DNA of 64,000 bases. Source: Lactonifactor sp. BIOML-A5. GTDB lineage: Bacteria > Bacillota > Clostridia > Lachnospirales > Lachnospiraceae. Made by a program: the position numbers and the translations under genes. Below are positions 1 through 9,764 of this stretch, piece after piece. Under the pieces are notes generated by a model that ran no database searches, had not been told where the DNA came from, and saw nothing but the letters and a program-made list of their open reading frames with translations. The stretch spans positions 1 through 64,000 of the forward strand of contig NZ_WKYV01000025.1 in assembly GCF_009677585.1 (NCBI RefSeq). The letters are read 5' to 3'. The stretch's first letter is position 1. Every line of letters starts with the position of its first letter.

Positions 1-230
1 TTTTACTCATCCCAAAAATGTTACTTTTTTAGAATTTTCAGGTTAATGTGTTTCACTGTTTAGTTATCAAAGTGCTTTGTACAGTTTGACAATGAATGCT
101 ATAATTCTTCGTCAAAAACTGTTAAATTTTGACTGTTTTTCTCAGTCAGCTCAATTATCTTATCACGTTTTTCAACGTTTGTCAACAACCTTTTACATCT
201 TTTTCCCGGTGTTTTTCAGATAATCAAGAA
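1..230. other. AT-rich intergenic region left of the tRNAs
   Basis: No gene is visible. The stretch is AT-rich. It holds a leftward promoter (157-185) and a weaker rightward promoter-like match (TTGTAC at 77-82, 17-nt spacer, TATAAT at 100-105). A short 7-bp hairpin (111-133) is followed by T residues on the plus strand. The leftward promoter probably drives a gene beyond the window edge. Confidence 0.5.
157..185 (-). promoter_or_regulatory. Sigma-A promoter reading left, off the window
   Basis: On the minus strand TTGACA (180-185) is followed by a 17-nt spacer and TAAGAT (157-162). Six of six and five of six bases match the consensus. Transcription would start near 150 and run toward position 1, so the target gene lies outside the window. 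Confidence 0.6.
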
Positions 231-320
231 CGGAGAAGGAGGGATTTGAACCCTCGCGCCGCTATTAACGACCTACTCCCTTTCCAGGGGAGCCCCTTCA
301 GCCAGCTTGGGTACTTCTCC
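231..320 (-). tRNA. tRNA-Ser (anticodon GGA)
   Basis: Read on the minus strand, the 7-bp acceptor stem GGAGAAG/CTTCTCC closes a 90-nt cloverleaf with a long variable arm, as expected for class II tRNA-Ser. The anticodon stem CTCCC/GGGAG holds the loop CTGGAAA, giving anticodon GGA, which reads UCC and UCU. The T arm carries GGTTCAAATCC. The discriminator is G and no CCA is encoded. It lies 63 nt downstream of the second tRNA-Ser and is probably cotranscribed with it. Confidence 0.95.
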
Positions 321-383
321 AAAACCACTGATATCTTAATGCTGCTATATAAAAACCGTTCCTCAGTGAATCCAACGGTTCAA

Positions 384-469
384 CGGAGAGGGTGGGATTC
401 GAACCCACGCGCCCTTGCGGACAAACGGTTTTCAAGACCGCCTCGTTATGACCACTTCGATACCTCTCC
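384..469 (-). tRNA. tRNA-Ser (anticodon TGA)
   Basis: The minus strand folds as a class II cloverleaf of 86 nt: acceptor GGAGAGG/CCTCTCC, anticodon loop with TGA (complement at 432-434), a variable arm of Ser type, and T arm GGTTCGAATCC. It reads UCA and wobble codons. Discriminator G, no encoded CCA. A near-consensus promoter lies 32 nt upstream, and a small hairpin (474-492) sits in the leader between promoter and tRNA. Confidence 0.95.
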
Positions 470-500
470 ATGGTGTCGCTTTCCGTCAGCGACAAGTGAT

Positions 501-529
501 ATTTTACCATTAATGTTTAATGTTGTCAA
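501..529 (-). promoter_or_regulatory. Promoter of the tRNA-Ser pair
   Basis: On the minus strand TTGACA (524-529), a 17-nt spacer and TAAAAT (501-506) give a near-perfect sigma-A promoter between the ispD stop and tRNA-Ser(TGA). The predicted start is close to 495, leaving a short leader with a 6-bp hairpin GTCGCT/AGCGAC. Confidence 0.75.
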
Positions 530-539
530 TATGTTATTT

Positions 540-1238
540 TCATATTTTTTCAACAAAATTTTCAGCAATCATCAGGTCTTCCGGTGTTGTGATTTTGATG
601 TTTTCATAAGAGCCTTCCACCAGTTTTATTCTGCATCCTTTTGTCTTTTCAACGACCATAGCGTCATCTGTAATCCCCTGCATGTCTCCTTTCCGCAGCT
701 CCTCGTGGGCTTCACGAATCAGAGAATAGCGAAATACCTGTGGGGTCTGTATTGTCCACACATACCTTCTGTCAGGAGTAGCAGCGATCATTCCTTCTTC
801 ATCTGATATCTTAATGGTATCTTTTGAGGGCATACCCACCACGCATGCCTGAAAACACCTGGCTCCATTCAGAGCACGGTTCAGTATCTCTTCAGTGATA
901 AAGGGACGGGCTCCATCGTGGATAAATACATAATCGCAGCCTTCACATGCCAGCAGTCCCTGATAGACAGAATCATATCTTTCTTTTCCCCCGGCAATGA
1001 TCTTGGAGACCTTTGTAAGCCCATATTTCTGAACAATATCCCTCCTGCAAAATTCTATGGAATCCACGGAAGCAACCAGGATAATGTCATCCACCCAGTC
1101 TGTTTTCTGAAAACAGGCCAGAGAATAATACAAAACAGGATTCCCTTTAATTAGAAGAAACTGCTTTTGTATTTTACTCCTCATACGTTTTCCCTGTCCG
1201 GCTGCCAGCACAATTGCCGTACATTTTTCTCTCTTCAT
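540..1238 (-). CDS. ispD: 2-C-methyl-D-erythritol 4-phosphate cytidylyltransferase
   Basis: Transfers CMP from CTP to methylerythritol 4-phosphate, the third step of the MEP isoprenoid pathway, in the cytoplasm. The 232-residue protein has the nucleotide-binding motif LAAGQGKRM (residues 11-19), HDGARPF (107-113) and TDDAMVVE (190-197), all typical of IspD; length is normal. The ATG at 1238 overlaps the tsaD stop as TAATG and is preceded by a GGGGGAA Shine-Dalgarno, so this start is preferred over the longer in-frame reading. Translationally coupled to tsaD. No ispF fusion is seen. Confidence 0.93.
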   Translation of the reverse strand: MKREKCTAIVLAAGQGKRMRSKIQKQFLLIKGNPVLYYSLACFQKTDWVDDIILVASVDSIEFCRRDIVQKYGLTKVSKIIAGGKERYDSVYQGLLACEGCDYVFIHDGARPFITEEILNRALNGARCFQACVVGMPSKDTIKISDEEGMIAATPDRRYVWTIQTPQVFRYSLIREAHEELRKGDMQGITDDAMVVEKTKGCRIKLVEGSYENIKITTPEDLMIAENFVEKI

Positions 1239-2269
1239 TACCGTTCCCCCAGCTTCAGGTTCGGCACTGCATTCAAATCCCATCCGTGACGGGTTCCTTT
1301 TTTATACTCGTAGTAAGCAGCCGTGCCGATCATAGCTGCGTTGTCCGTACAGAGGATGGGTGATGGGTAATAAAAATGAATTCCATTCTCCTGGCAGGCT
1401 TTCTCCATCCCTCTGCGCAGTGCCCCGTTGGATGCCACGCCCCCTGCGATGGCCAATTTGTCCATATGGTAATCCTTTGCTGCCGCAATCGCATGCTCCA
1501 CAAGGACTTCTACTACAGAGCGCTGGAAGGAAGCCGCTATATCTGCTGCCACAATCTCCTGCCCCTGCATTCTGCAACGGTTGAGATGATTCAGCACCGC
1601 AGATTTTACACCGCTGAAGCTAAAATCGTAAGGGGCATCTTCGATTTTACCCTTTGGGAAATCAATGGCATAGGGATTTCCCTCACCTGACAACTTGTCT
1701 ATCTTCGGTCCCCCCGGATAGCCAAGTCCTATGGCTCTTGCCACTTTATCAAATGCTTCCCCTGCCGCATCGTCTCTTGTTCTTCCCAGGATCTGGAATT
1801 CTCCATATTCTTTCACTATCACCAGATGCGTGTGACCGCCCGAAACTACAAGACACAAAAACGGAGGCTCCAGTTCAGGATGTTCAATGTAATTAGCAGA
1901 AATATGTCCCTCTATATGGTGTACCCCTACCAACGGCAGGTTTTTGGCGTAGCTGATTGCCTTTGCCTCTGCCACGCCAACCAACAAAGCCCCTACCAGA
2001 CCGGGTCCGTAAGTTACTCCAATGGCATCCATATCATCCAGGGCAGCCCCTGCCTGATCCAGTGCCTCCTCGATTACCTGGTTAATTTTCTCTATATGCT
2101 TTCTGGATGCTATCTCGGGCACCACTCCGCCATACAGCTTATGGAGTTCTATCTGGGAAGAAATAACATTGGAGAGGATCTGCCTTCCGTTTTTTACAAC
2201 TGCTGCCGCCGTCTCATCACAGGAACTCTCTATCGCCAGTATCACTACATCATCTATATTTTTATCCAT
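1238..2269 (-). CDS. tsaD: tRNA N6-threonylcarbamoyladenosine transferase TsaD
   Basis: Transfers the threonylcarbamoyl group to A37 of ANN-decoding tRNAs, with TsaB and TsaE. The 343-residue ASKHA-fold protein shows the metal-binding motif HHIEGH (residues 117-122), the N-terminal nucleotide motif [10 protein letters not shown] (11-20) and the C-terminal CTDNAAMIG. The start at 2269 is chosen because AAGGA lies 8 nt upstream; an ATG three codons earlier has no usable spacing. Lies 11 nt after rnz and overlaps ispD. Its partners tsaE, tsaB and rimI are 11 kb away, on the other side of the Mrp operon. Confidence 0.95.
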   Translation of the reverse strand: MDKNIDDVVILAIESSCDETAAAVVKNGRQILSNVISSQIELHKLYGGVVPEIASRKHIEKINQVIEEALDQAGAALDDMDAIGVTYGPGLVGALLVGVAEAKAISYAKNLPLVGVHHIEGHISANYIEHPELEPPFLCLVVSGGHTHLVIVKEYGEFQILGRTRDDAAGEAFDKVARAIGLGYPGGPKIDKLSGEGNPYAIDFPKGKIEDAPYDFSFSGVKSAVLNHLNRCRMQGQEIVAADIAASFQRSVVEVLVEHAIAAAKDYHMDKLAIAGGVASNGALRRGMEKACQENGIHFYYPSPILCTDNAAMIGTAAYYEYKKGTRHGWDLNAVPNLKLGER

Positions 2270-2280
2270 TTTCTTCATCC

Positions 2281-3189
2281 TTATTCTTCAAATTGCAAAT
2301 CTGTTGATTGCCCGTCTTTTCCCGGATAAGAACGGGGAAAAATCGCTCTAACCTCATCCATAAATTCCTCAGGACGGACCAGAGAGGGGCTGTAGTGTGT
2401 CAGCCACAATTCCTTAACCTCAGCTTCTTTTGCCAGACATGCAGCCTCTTTAAATGTCATATGCTTATACTCACGGGCTTTTGCCTCTTTCTCCTTCTCC
2501 CCGTACATTCCCTCGCAGATAAAAAGATCAGACTCCCTGGCATTCTCTCTGATAGAAGCAGTGGGACGCGTATCGGTCGTATACGTAAGCTTTATCCCTT
2601 TTCTGGGGGACCCCAGAACCATATCCGGAGTATATGTGTTCCCCTCCCAGGTTACTGTCTCTCCCTTTTGAAGAGGATTCCAGCACTTCAGGGGGATCCC
2701 CAGCGCTCCGGCCTTTTCGGGAAGAAATTTCCCGCCTCTTTTTATCTCCAAAGTATATCCGTAGCAAACCACATTGTGGTTTACGCGAAAGGCTGTGATC
2801 TCATACCCATGGCTTTTCAGATGCTCCACAGACTCGGTAAGTTCTATACACTGGATCTCAAAAGGAAGTTCAGGGGCGATCACTCTCAGCGCAGATACCA
2901 CACGGTTAAGTCCCTTTGGGCCTATGAGTGTCAGCGGCTCCGTGCGCTCTGCGTTTCCCATTGTCAGAAGCATCCCCGGCAGACCGCTGATATGATCTGC
3001 ATGGTAATGCGTAAAACAAATGGTATCAATAGGTTTAAAACTCCAGCCCTTTTCCTTTACCGCCACTTGGGTGCCTTCTCCACAGTCAATCATCAAATTG
3101 CTTCCATTATAACGGGTCATCAAAGAGGTCAGCCACCTCCTGGGAAGAGGCATCATACCCCCGGTTCCCAGCAAACATATATCTAACAT
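2281..3189 (-). CDS. rnz: Ribonuclease Z, tRNA 3'-processing endonuclease
   Basis: A zinc metallo-beta-lactamase-fold nuclease that trims tRNA 3' ends, which matters here because the two tRNA-Ser genes lack encoded CCA. The 302-residue protein has [14 protein letters not shown] with metal ligands H61, H63, D65 and H66, a second histidine in [12 protein letters not shown], an aspartate in TYTTDTRPT and a final histidine in LWLTHYSP. Length fits bacterial RNase Z. The ATG follows GAGG and has its own promoter. First gene of rnz-tsaD-ispD. Confidence 0.88.
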   Translation of the reverse strand: MLDICLLGTGGMMPLPRRWLTSLMTRYNGSNLMIDCGEGTQVAVKEKGWSFKPIDTICFTHYHADHISGLPGMLLTMGNAERTEPLTLIGPKGLNRVVSALRVIAPELPFEIQCIELTESVEHLKSHGYEITAFRVNHNVVCYGYTLEIKRGGKFLPEKAGALGIPLKCWNPLQKGETVTWEGNTYTPDMVLGSPRKGIKLTYTTDTRPTASIRENARESDLFICEGMYGEKEKEAKAREYKHMTFKEAACLAKEAEVKELWLTHYSPSLVRPEEFMDEVRAIFPRSYPGKDGQSTDLQFEE

Positions 3190-3220
3190 GCTATTTCCTC
3201 ATTTCATTTTCAGTGTTCTT

Positions 3221-3249
3221 ATTCTATCACAACTCCCAGCGATTGGCAA
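3221..3249 (-). promoter_or_regulatory. Promoter of rnz-tsaD-ispD
   Basis: Minus-strand TTGCCA (3244-3249), a 17-nt spacer and TAGAAT (3221-3226) sit in the 95-bp gap between the end of the Mrp operon and rnz. Confidence 0.6.
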
Positions 3250-3284
3250 TGAGGGGCCATTTTAAGGATATTTGACAGGCAGCT

Positions 3285-5270
3285 CTAAAGTACGCACAAT
3301 ACCATAATCACAATCCCGATACAGCACATAAGGAATCCAAAAGACAAGCTTATGGTCATCCACTTGTGGGATTCCATCCTTCCCCTGAGCCTCTCCGCCC
3401 TGGAAATCCTGGCTGCCTCCTCTGATTCTGTCTGAAGACGCAGCGGCCGGTAAAGTGTTTCTTTCAGCGTGAGAATGATGAAGTCAACCAAACGGTCAGG
3501 TATGCGAAAGATTCCGGAACATACAGAGGGCAGCCACTTTGTAAGTGCCGGGACATAGACCTTCTTTTCCAAATCAAGCCAATCGGGCCATAAGTTCTTA
3601 TATCCATAACAGCCGGGCGCCTCCCTGACCATAACAGCCTTTTTGATAAAAAAGAAATAGACGAAGCATCCTACCGCAACAGATATTACCGCGCCCTTCA
3701 GATTCACGAGAGAAAAATAGGCTATTTCATGCTCCAGAGGATGGACAGCAAAAAATGTTTCCGTGCTGTCTGCAATCCGATCCATGGTTGCCCCCGGCAG
3801 TATTCCCAATACAGGAATTGCAGTGCCGGAAAGAAGGAGGGTTAATTTTGTCACGGGATTTGCATAGTTTCGGTACTGCTCCTCAAATTCTTTCTGCCTC
3901 ACCGGATGGCGGTTTCTAAACAGTGCATAATAGAGTTTTATCATATAAGCAACTGTCAGTCCCCCACAGAACAGAAACAAAAGTTCTACAAAGGATGTAA
4001 AACCGGCGCTTCCCAATACGGTACCGCCTTCATGGATATATTCTACGATACTTTCATGAAGAAGTGTCTTGCTTACATATCCGCTGAATAGAGGAATTCC
4101 TCCGATTCCCAGTGCCCCGGACAAAAATGCCAACTGCAAAAAGGGTTTTCTGCGCCCGAAGCCTCTTACCTCGTTCAGTTCCAATTCCTCCAGGTTCATA
4201 AACACCACTCCGGCAGCCAAAAACAGTACCAGTTTAAACAGAGAATGATTCATCATGTGAAGCACAATGCCGCGCACTGCCAACTGATTTTCTTCCCCCA
4301 GAAGTCCTGCCATTCCCAATCCGATTAGCACAAACCCAATCTGGGACATAGAAGAGCAGGCAAGGGTCCGCTTCAGATTCACTGCAAATACTGCCAGGAC
4401 TGCCCCCAGCGTCATGGTAACCATCCCCAGCAGAAGGACCACAGTTCCCCAGCGGGGATCATATCGGAAGATATTGCAGGAAACTGAAAGAATTCCAAAC
4501 AGACCTACCTTTGTAAGTATCCCCGACAGGAGCACACTGGCCGGCGCAGGAGATACCGTATGTGCTTTTGGCATCCATACATGTAGGGGAAACATTCCGG
4601 CCTTTGCACCGAATCCCAAGAGGATCAGCGCCCCTGCTGTGTAGATCTGTCCGGAGTTCTCTGTCCAGGCTTTTCTGCCTGCTTCATACAATTCATCTAT
4701 CCGCAGCGTTCCCAGCAGATGATGCAGCATAAAGAGTCCCATGAGAAGGATCAGCCCTCCCACCACTGCAATGCCCAGATAGGTAGACGCCGCTTCCAGC
4801 GCCTGGGGCGTTTCGTTTTGGGCCACCCACACATAAGAGGTAAAAGACATAATCTCAAAAAAGATAAAGGTTGTATAGAGATCTGCGGAAAGAAATACCC
4901 CCATGGTGGCCCCAAGGGTAAACAAAAGGAACATATAATATCGGTTTCTGTTTCTCTCATGCTTCATATATTCATTTGACATCAGCGCTGACATCAGCCA
5001 CAAAAACCCAGACAAGAGTCCGAACAGAGCCCGAAACCCGTCCAGTACAAAGCAAAGCCCCAGGCTGCAGATTCCTGCCGCTTCAAATATCACCGTCTCT
5101 CCCTGCCACACCTGCACTGCAAGAGATGCGATCAGAAAAAGCTCAAGAAGGATCGAAAGATCTACCGCATAATTCCGCATTCTTTTGCTGAACCGCCCGG
5201 CCAGATACCCCAGCAGTGCAGCTGCAAAGGGCCAGCCCACCGTAAGTCCAAGTAAAATATTTCCCTGCAT
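3285..5270 (-). CDS. Mrp/complex I-type antiporter subunit (MnhD/NuoL-like), extended C terminus
   Basis: The fourth and largest antiporter-like membrane subunit of the operon (661 residues), predicted to move protons or Na+ through the membrane. It has many hydrophobic helices and the conserved glutamate of TM5 (FIFFEIMSF) and TM7 lysine (GAKAGMFPLHVWMPKAH) of the NuoL/M/N/MrpA/MrpD family. Beyond the core it carries about 130 extra residues: a helix, a soluble stretch rich in charged residues and a final TM helix. The ATG at 5270 follows AGGAGG; a longer in-frame reading overlaps the upstream gene and is rejected. Last gene of the operon. Confidence 0.8.
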   Translation of the reverse strand: MQGNILLGLTVGWPFAAALLGYLAGRFSKRMRNYAVDLSILLELFLIASLAVQVWQGETVIFEAAGICSLGLCFVLDGFRALFGLLSGFLWLMSALMSNEYMKHERNRNRYYMFLLFTLGATMGVFLSADLYTTFIFFEIMSFTSYVWVAQNETPQALEAASTYLGIAVVGGLILLMGLFMLHHLLGTLRIDELYEAGRKAWTENSGQIYTAGALILLGFGAKAGMFPLHVWMPKAHTVSPAPASVLLSGILTKVGLFGILSVSCNIFRYDPRWGTVVLLLGMVTMTLGAVLAVFAVNLKRTLACSSMSQIGFVLIGLGMAGLLGEENQLAVRGIVLHMMNHSLFKLVLFLAAGVVFMNLEELELNEVRGFGRRKPFLQLAFLSGALGIGGIPLFSGYVSKTLLHESIVEYIHEGGTVLGSAGFTSFVELLFLFCGGLTVAYMIKLYYALFRNRHPVRQKEFEEQYRNYANPVTKLTLLLSGTAIPVLGILPGATMDRIADSTETFFAVHPLEHEIAYFSLVNLKGAVISVAVGCFVYFFFIKKAVMVREAPGCYGYKNLWPDWLDLEKKVYVPALTKWLPSVCSGIFRIPDRLVDFIILTLKETLYRPLRLQTESEEAARISRAERLRGRMESHKWMTISLSFGFLMCCIGIVIMVLCVL

Positions 5271-5281
5271 CTTTTCACCTC

Positions 5282-6751
5282 CTATATAGTACCGGCTGCC
5301 ACCTGTTCCAGAAAATCCAGAAGCGGCCCGCTGTGTACTCCCAGTCCGATCATCGCAGCAGCAAACACGCCCAGAGGAATCAGCATCCGCCAGGTGGGAT
5401 CCGCTGTGTCCCCGCCGATCAGCCTTTCCTTCCCTCTTTCCGGGCAAAATGCACGTATGACCACAGTAAACATGTAAATGGCGGCCATCAGCGCGGCATA
5501 GAACAGAACAATAACCACTCCGTAGCTCAAAAGAGTTTCTCCCGCAAAGGCTGCCTTTGCAATCCGCCACTTACTGATAAATCCAATGGTGAGAGGTATT
5601 CCCGTAAGTGACATGGCGGATACCGTAAAGGTCAAAAATGTCTTTTTCATCTGATGGCCCACACCGTCCAGAGCCGGAATAAAATGATATCCTGTTTTAA
5701 ACATAACAGAGCCTGATACAAAGAACGCACAAATCTTGCCGATGGCATGAGCAACCATATGACACATAGCTGCAATCATCCCCAGAGGGCTCATAAGTGT
5801 TGCGGCCATCAGAATATAGGACAGATTGCTGATGGTAGAGTAGGCCAGCCGCCGTTTAAAATGTACCTCTTTCACAGCCATGGTACTGCCGTATACCACA
5901 GTAAACATGGCAATTCCCATCACAATGTCCTGGGCCCAGCTTCCTTTGAGTATCTCTGTCCCGTAACAGTAATACGTAAGGCGGAGTACCGCGAAGACTC
6001 CGGCCTTTACCACCGCAACCGCATGGAGCAGAGCGGTGACCGGGGTGGGGGCCACAGAAGCAGAGATCAGCCATCCATGAAGCGGGAATACCGCAGCCTT
6101 CACTCCAAACCCCAGAAAAGCCATCACATAGATAAGGCGTAGAATGTTATCGTCCACCAGCGTGTGATCCATCACTCCTCCGATGGCAAAGGAAGCCCCT
6201 TCCCCGTACACAGTAATAAAAATCAGGCTGGTAAAGGCAAAAGCAGCCCCTCCGATAGAATAATAGGCATACTGCCTGCCGGCACGCCTGGCCCGGGGAA
6301 TCATGGTATGCATCACAAGAGGAATGGTAACCAGGGTAAGCAGCTCATAGAAAAGATACATGGTCATCATATTGCCCGCATAGGCAATCCCAAGGCTCAC
6401 CCCATAGGTCATGGTATAAAAAGCAAAAAATGTATTTTCTCTGGTCTCATGGGTCATGTACTCAAAGGCATACAGAGTAGCCAAGGGCCAGAGTGTGGAA
6501 ACGATGGTCCCGAACAGCATTCCCAGACCGTCGATGCGAAAGAGCAGGCTTACATTTTTATATAGTTCAAAAAGGATTAGGCTCTCCTTACTGCCCGCCC
6601 ACAAAATCCCAAGGGAAATTGCAGAATTTACAATGACAAGGCTTTCCACTGCAATGTTCCTTCTCTTTCTATCCTTTATAGGAAAGAAAAATAACAGGGC
6701 CCCGGCGAGGATAGGAAGCAGAATAGGTATAATGATATAGATATTTTCCAT
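5282..6751 (-). CDS. Mrp/complex I-type antiporter subunit (MnhD-like)
   Basis: A 489-residue polytopic membrane protein of the proton-conducting NuoL/M/N family. The TM5 glutamate (YLFYELLTLVTIP) and TM7 lysine (FGVKAAVFPLHGWL) are present, so the ion-translocation path looks intact. It has APTPVTALLHA where its paralogues have APAPASAVLSG. The ATG at 6751 has AGGAGG 6 nt upstream; the upstream in-frame methionine would overlap the previous gene. Third of four paralogous subunits. Confidence 0.82.
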   Translation of the reverse strand: MENIYIIIPILLPILAGALLFFFPIKDRKRRNIAVESLVIVNSAISLGILWAGSKESLILFELYKNVSLLFRIDGLGMLFGTIVSTLWPLATLYAFEYMTHETRENTFFAFYTMTYGVSLGIAYAGNMMTMYLFYELLTLVTIPLVMHTMIPRARRAGRQYAYYSIGGAAFAFTSLIFITVYGEGASFAIGGVMDHTLVDDNILRLIYVMAFLGFGVKAAVFPLHGWLISASVAPTPVTALLHAVAVVKAGVFAVLRLTYYCYGTEILKGSWAQDIVMGIAMFTVVYGSTMAVKEVHFKRRLAYSTISNLSYILMAATLMSPLGMIAAMCHMVAHAIGKICAFFVSGSVMFKTGYHFIPALDGVGHQMKKTFLTFTVSAMSLTGIPLTIGFISKWRIAKAAFAGETLLSYGVVIVLFYAALMAAIYMFTVVIRAFCPERGKERLIGGDTADPTWRMLIPLGVFAAAMIGLGVHSGPLLDFLEQVAAGTI

Positions 6752-6761
6752 GCCGCACCTC

Positions 6762-8258
6762 CTATAATATGCTCTTGCCGATGGCAGTGAGCAGTTCCAT
6801 AAGTCCTCCCGGCCATATACCGAAATATGCAATTCCGGCAGTCAGGATTACAATGGGGAGTACCATCCACAGAGAGGGCTCCCGTTTCTTCAGACTTCCG
6901 TAGTCATACGCTTTTCCCGGCAGGAACCCGTGAATGGTGATGGGAAGCAGATACCCCGCAGTCAGCAGAGCGCTGAGCAGCAGAACCGCAGGTGCTATCC
7001 AGCGCAGGACACCTATCTCAGCCTGCAAAGCCCCCGCCGCCAGATACCATTTGCTGATAAAGCCTGCAAACGGAGGAATTCCTATGAGCCCTAGAGCAGC
7101 CAGTGTAAAGCACCATATGGTCACAGGCATCTCTTTTCCAATTCCTTTAAGCTCAGAAACCTTCGTCTTCCCAGTCTGGCAGATAATTGCCCCGGCAACG
7201 GCAAAAAGAGCATTTTTAATCAGAGAATGAAAAACCACATGGGAAAGGGCACCCGCCAGCCCGTAAAAATTAAGCAGAGAAAGCCCTGCCATAATATAAG
7301 AAAGCTGGCTAACTGTTGAATATGCAAACCGCTTCTTCATCAGCGGTTCTCTGTACGCCATCATAGACCCCATAAACACAGTAATGAGCGCCAGGATCAG
7401 CCAGGCATACTGCACCCAGGTTCCTTTGATCACCTCAGCTCCCACAACAAAATAGATCAGCCGGACAATGGCCAGCACTCCGGCCTTTGTAATCACACCG
7501 GACAGTACAGCACTGGCTGGCGCCGGTGCTACCGGGTGGGCAGTGGGCAGCCATCCGTGAAACGGAAACATGCCGGCCTTTACACCGAAGCCCAGAATCA
7601 TAAGAAAGATTACCACATAAAACACAGGGTCTGACTGGGCCGCCGCCTGAATATTCTGCGTCCTGTCAGGGGAAAAGTCACAGAGTATCCCCTTTCCAAA
7701 CAGATAGATAATTCCGAACAGGCCGGCGAAAGCTCCCCCCGCAGAATAAAATAAGTATTTTAGCCCCGCCATTATGGCCTCTTTCCTGAGAGTATGAAGG
7801 ACTAAGGGCAGGGTGGACAGCGACATCATCTCATAAAATATGTATAGGGTGACCATATTGGCAGAGAGATCCAGTCCGGTAAGTACTCCACCTGCCATGA
7901 GGTACCAGGCATAAAAGGTTCCCTCCCTCTCTTCCTTTCTCATATAGCCCACTGCAAATATTCCTGCCAGTGTCCATACCGCGGCCATGAATAAAGCAAA
8001 CAGCAGAGAAAGCCCATCCGTGTGAAGGGCAATGGATACACCGTCCATCAGCTGCCACAGCTGCAGGTATCGATATTCCCCCTCCCCGAGACATCGGATT
8101 CCCAGTAGTATCGTAAGCCCCCCGTGGAGGACTAAAAATGTCAAAAAGTATCCCAGTAGAGCTCTTCTGCTTCCCAGATACTTTTGTACCGCCAGAAGAA
8201 GCCCCCCTGCAAGTACGGGCAGCAAAACAGGCAGTACTAAAAAAGTATTTTCACCCAT
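6762..8258 (-). CDS. Mrp/complex I-type antiporter subunit (MnhD-like)
   Basis: A 498-residue polytopic membrane protein with the family signatures YIFYEMMSLSTLPLVLHT (TM5 glutamate) and FGVKAGMFPFHGWLPTAHP (TM7 lysine), followed by APAPASAVLSGVITKAG. It would form one ion channel module of the multisubunit antiporter. It begins 15 nt after the preceding gene, with AGGAGG upstream of its ATG. Confidence 0.84.
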   Translation of the reverse strand: MGENTFLVLPVLLPVLAGGLLLAVQKYLGSRRALLGYFLTFLVLHGGLTILLGIRCLGEGEYRYLQLWQLMDGVSIALHTDGLSLLFALFMAAVWTLAGIFAVGYMRKEEREGTFYAWYLMAGGVLTGLDLSANMVTLYIFYEMMSLSTLPLVLHTLRKEAIMAGLKYLFYSAGGAFAGLFGIIYLFGKGILCDFSPDRTQNIQAAAQSDPVFYVVIFLMILGFGVKAGMFPFHGWLPTAHPVAPAPASAVLSGVITKAGVLAIVRLIYFVVGAEVIKGTWVQYAWLILALITVFMGSMMAYREPLMKKRFAYSTVSQLSYIMAGLSLLNFYGLAGALSHVVFHSLIKNALFAVAGAIICQTGKTKVSELKGIGKEMPVTIWCFTLAALGLIGIPPFAGFISKWYLAAGALQAEIGVLRWIAPAVLLLSALLTAGYLLPITIHGFLPGKAYDYGSLKKREPSLWMVLPIVILTAGIAYFGIWPGGLMELLTAIGKSIL

Positions 8259-8273
8259 AAGTCTCCTCCTTTT

Positions 8274-9764
8274 CTACTGGAACATGGCAATCCCCTGTTT
8301 AATGGCCCCTATAAAAGGTCCTGAAAACAGGCCCAGGATAAAATTGACGGCTGCAAATACGGTAATGGCGGTACAACCGGCCGCCCCCAGCTTTACTCTT
8401 CTTGTCTTTTCAGATGCAGCCACCGGTGTATAGATAATAATAACTGTGCGGACAAAATAAATAGCGTTCAGCAATGTGCTGATTGCAATAACAATAAATA
8501 CAAGGACGACCTTTCTGGGATCCTCTGTGGCTGCCACTGCAAAAGAGATCTTAGATATAAATCCGCCGAACAAAGGAATTCCTACCAGGGAAAACGCGCC
8601 TACGGTAAAGCCGATTCCTGCCAGCCGGCTCCTGTATCCCGCACCCTTTAATTCCTGTATACGGTAGGTATGGCCGGAGGCCTGACTCAGACCCTCTGCG
8701 CTGATAAAAAGGAGCGATTTCGTAGCTGCATGCACCAGGATATGAAACATTGCCGCTACCATTCCCGCCCGGCTTCCCAGTCCAATTCCCATATACACAT
8801 AACCAATTTGAGCTACCGAGGAATAAGCATTCATATACCGGATGTCCTTTTCCCGTATGGCTCCCACAGAACCCAGAATAATAGCAAACACGCTGAACGC
8901 AAAGAGTACTTTAATGATATCGCTGCCCAGAATTGTATCCTTGCCCACCACCCGGTAGATGATCTTTATCAGGAGAAATATATAACTCTTTGACACCAGC
9001 CCAGACAAAATGGCACTGGAGGAGGGCAGGGAAAAACCATAGGCAGCCGGCATCCAGGAATGAAAGGGATACAGGCCGCTCTTAATAGCCAGACCAGCCG
9101 TGATAAGAATAATTACCATAAGCAGGGGGATATGATACTCTCCTCTCTGCATCAGTATCTTTACGCTTTCCTGGATATTGGGCATTAGCAGATGTCCGGT
9201 AACTGTATACAGAATACATACTCCGATGAGAAAAAGTCCGGACCCCATCAAACTCATAATCATATATCTGGTAGCCGCCACATACACAGGACCTGTTTTC
9301 CTCACCATAATCAGACCGCAGGCGGCTATTGTATTAATTTCTATAAACACATAGGCGGTAAAAATATCATTTGTATAGATCAATGCCAGAATCGCCCCAA
9401 GCATCAGATTCAGGAACAAAAAATACATGCCCAGGCTCCTGTCCTCCAGCTCCCGGCTAAGATGTCTCATCCCTCCCAGGACTGACAGCAGCATCACAAA
9501 GCTAAAAAAGGTAGCTGTTAAAGCTTCCAGAACACCTACGCGTATCTCATTTCCCCAGGGGGCGGTATAATGCCCCATGGTATAGACAAAGCTTTCTCCT
9601 GTAGACATCACATAAGCTAGAGTTGCGGCAGAGAGCACAATCACAATCCCATTTACCGCAATTCCCAGATTCCTGGCCTTTTTCCCTTTTAAGACAGATG
9701 AAATGACACCGGAGAACATGGAAACCATGATGGAAAAAAACGGAAAGTTGCACACAAATTCCAA
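8274..9764 (-). CDS. Mrp/complex I-type antiporter subunit (MnhD-like), TTG start
   Basis: A 496-residue polytopic membrane protein of the MrpD/NuoN family: TM5 glutamate in YVFIEINTIAACG and TM7 lysine in LAIKSGLYPFHSWMPAA. The start is taken as TTG at 9764: it directly follows the mnhC stop (TAATTG), has AGGAGG 5 nt upstream, and no ATG has comparable signals. It is the first of four paralogues, directly after mnhC as mrpD is in Mrp operons. Confidence 0.85.
   Translation of the reverse strand: MEFVCNFPFFSIMVSMFSGVISSVLKGKKARNLGIAVNGIVIVLSAATLAYVMSTGESFVYTMGHYTAPWGNEIRVGVLEALTATFFSFVMLLSVLGGMRHLSRELEDRSLGMYFLFLNLMLGAILALIYTNDIFTAYVFIEINTIAACGLIMVRKTGPVYVAATRYMIMSLMGSGLFLIGVCILYTVTGHLLMPNIQESVKILMQRGEYHIPLLMVIILITAGLAIKSGLYPFHSWMPAAYGFSLPSSSAILSGLVSKSYIFLLIKIIYRVVGKDTILGSDIIKVLFAFSVFAIILGSVGAIREKDIRYMNAYSSVAQIGYVYMGIGLGSRAGMVAAMFHILVHAATKSLLFISAEGLSQASGHTYRIQELKGAGYRSRLAGIGFTVGAFSLVGIPLFGGFISKISFAVAATEDPRKVVLVFIVIAISTLLNAIYFVRTVIIIYTPVAASEKTRRVKLGAAGCTAITVFAAVNFILGLFSGPFIGAIKQGIAMFQ

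Noticed and set aside
77..105. A rightward promoter at the left end
   Set aside because: TTGTAC-17-TATAAT is a fair match, but no plus-strand gene follows for 15 kb and it faces the stronger leftward promoter; kept only as a note.
129..806. A 225-codon plus-strand open frame near the left end
   Set aside because: It runs antisense through both tRNA-Ser genes and the end of ispD and has no ribosome binding site.
2308..3186. A 292-codon open frame on the plus strand
   Set aside because: It is antisense to rnz, whose motifs and start signals are clear.
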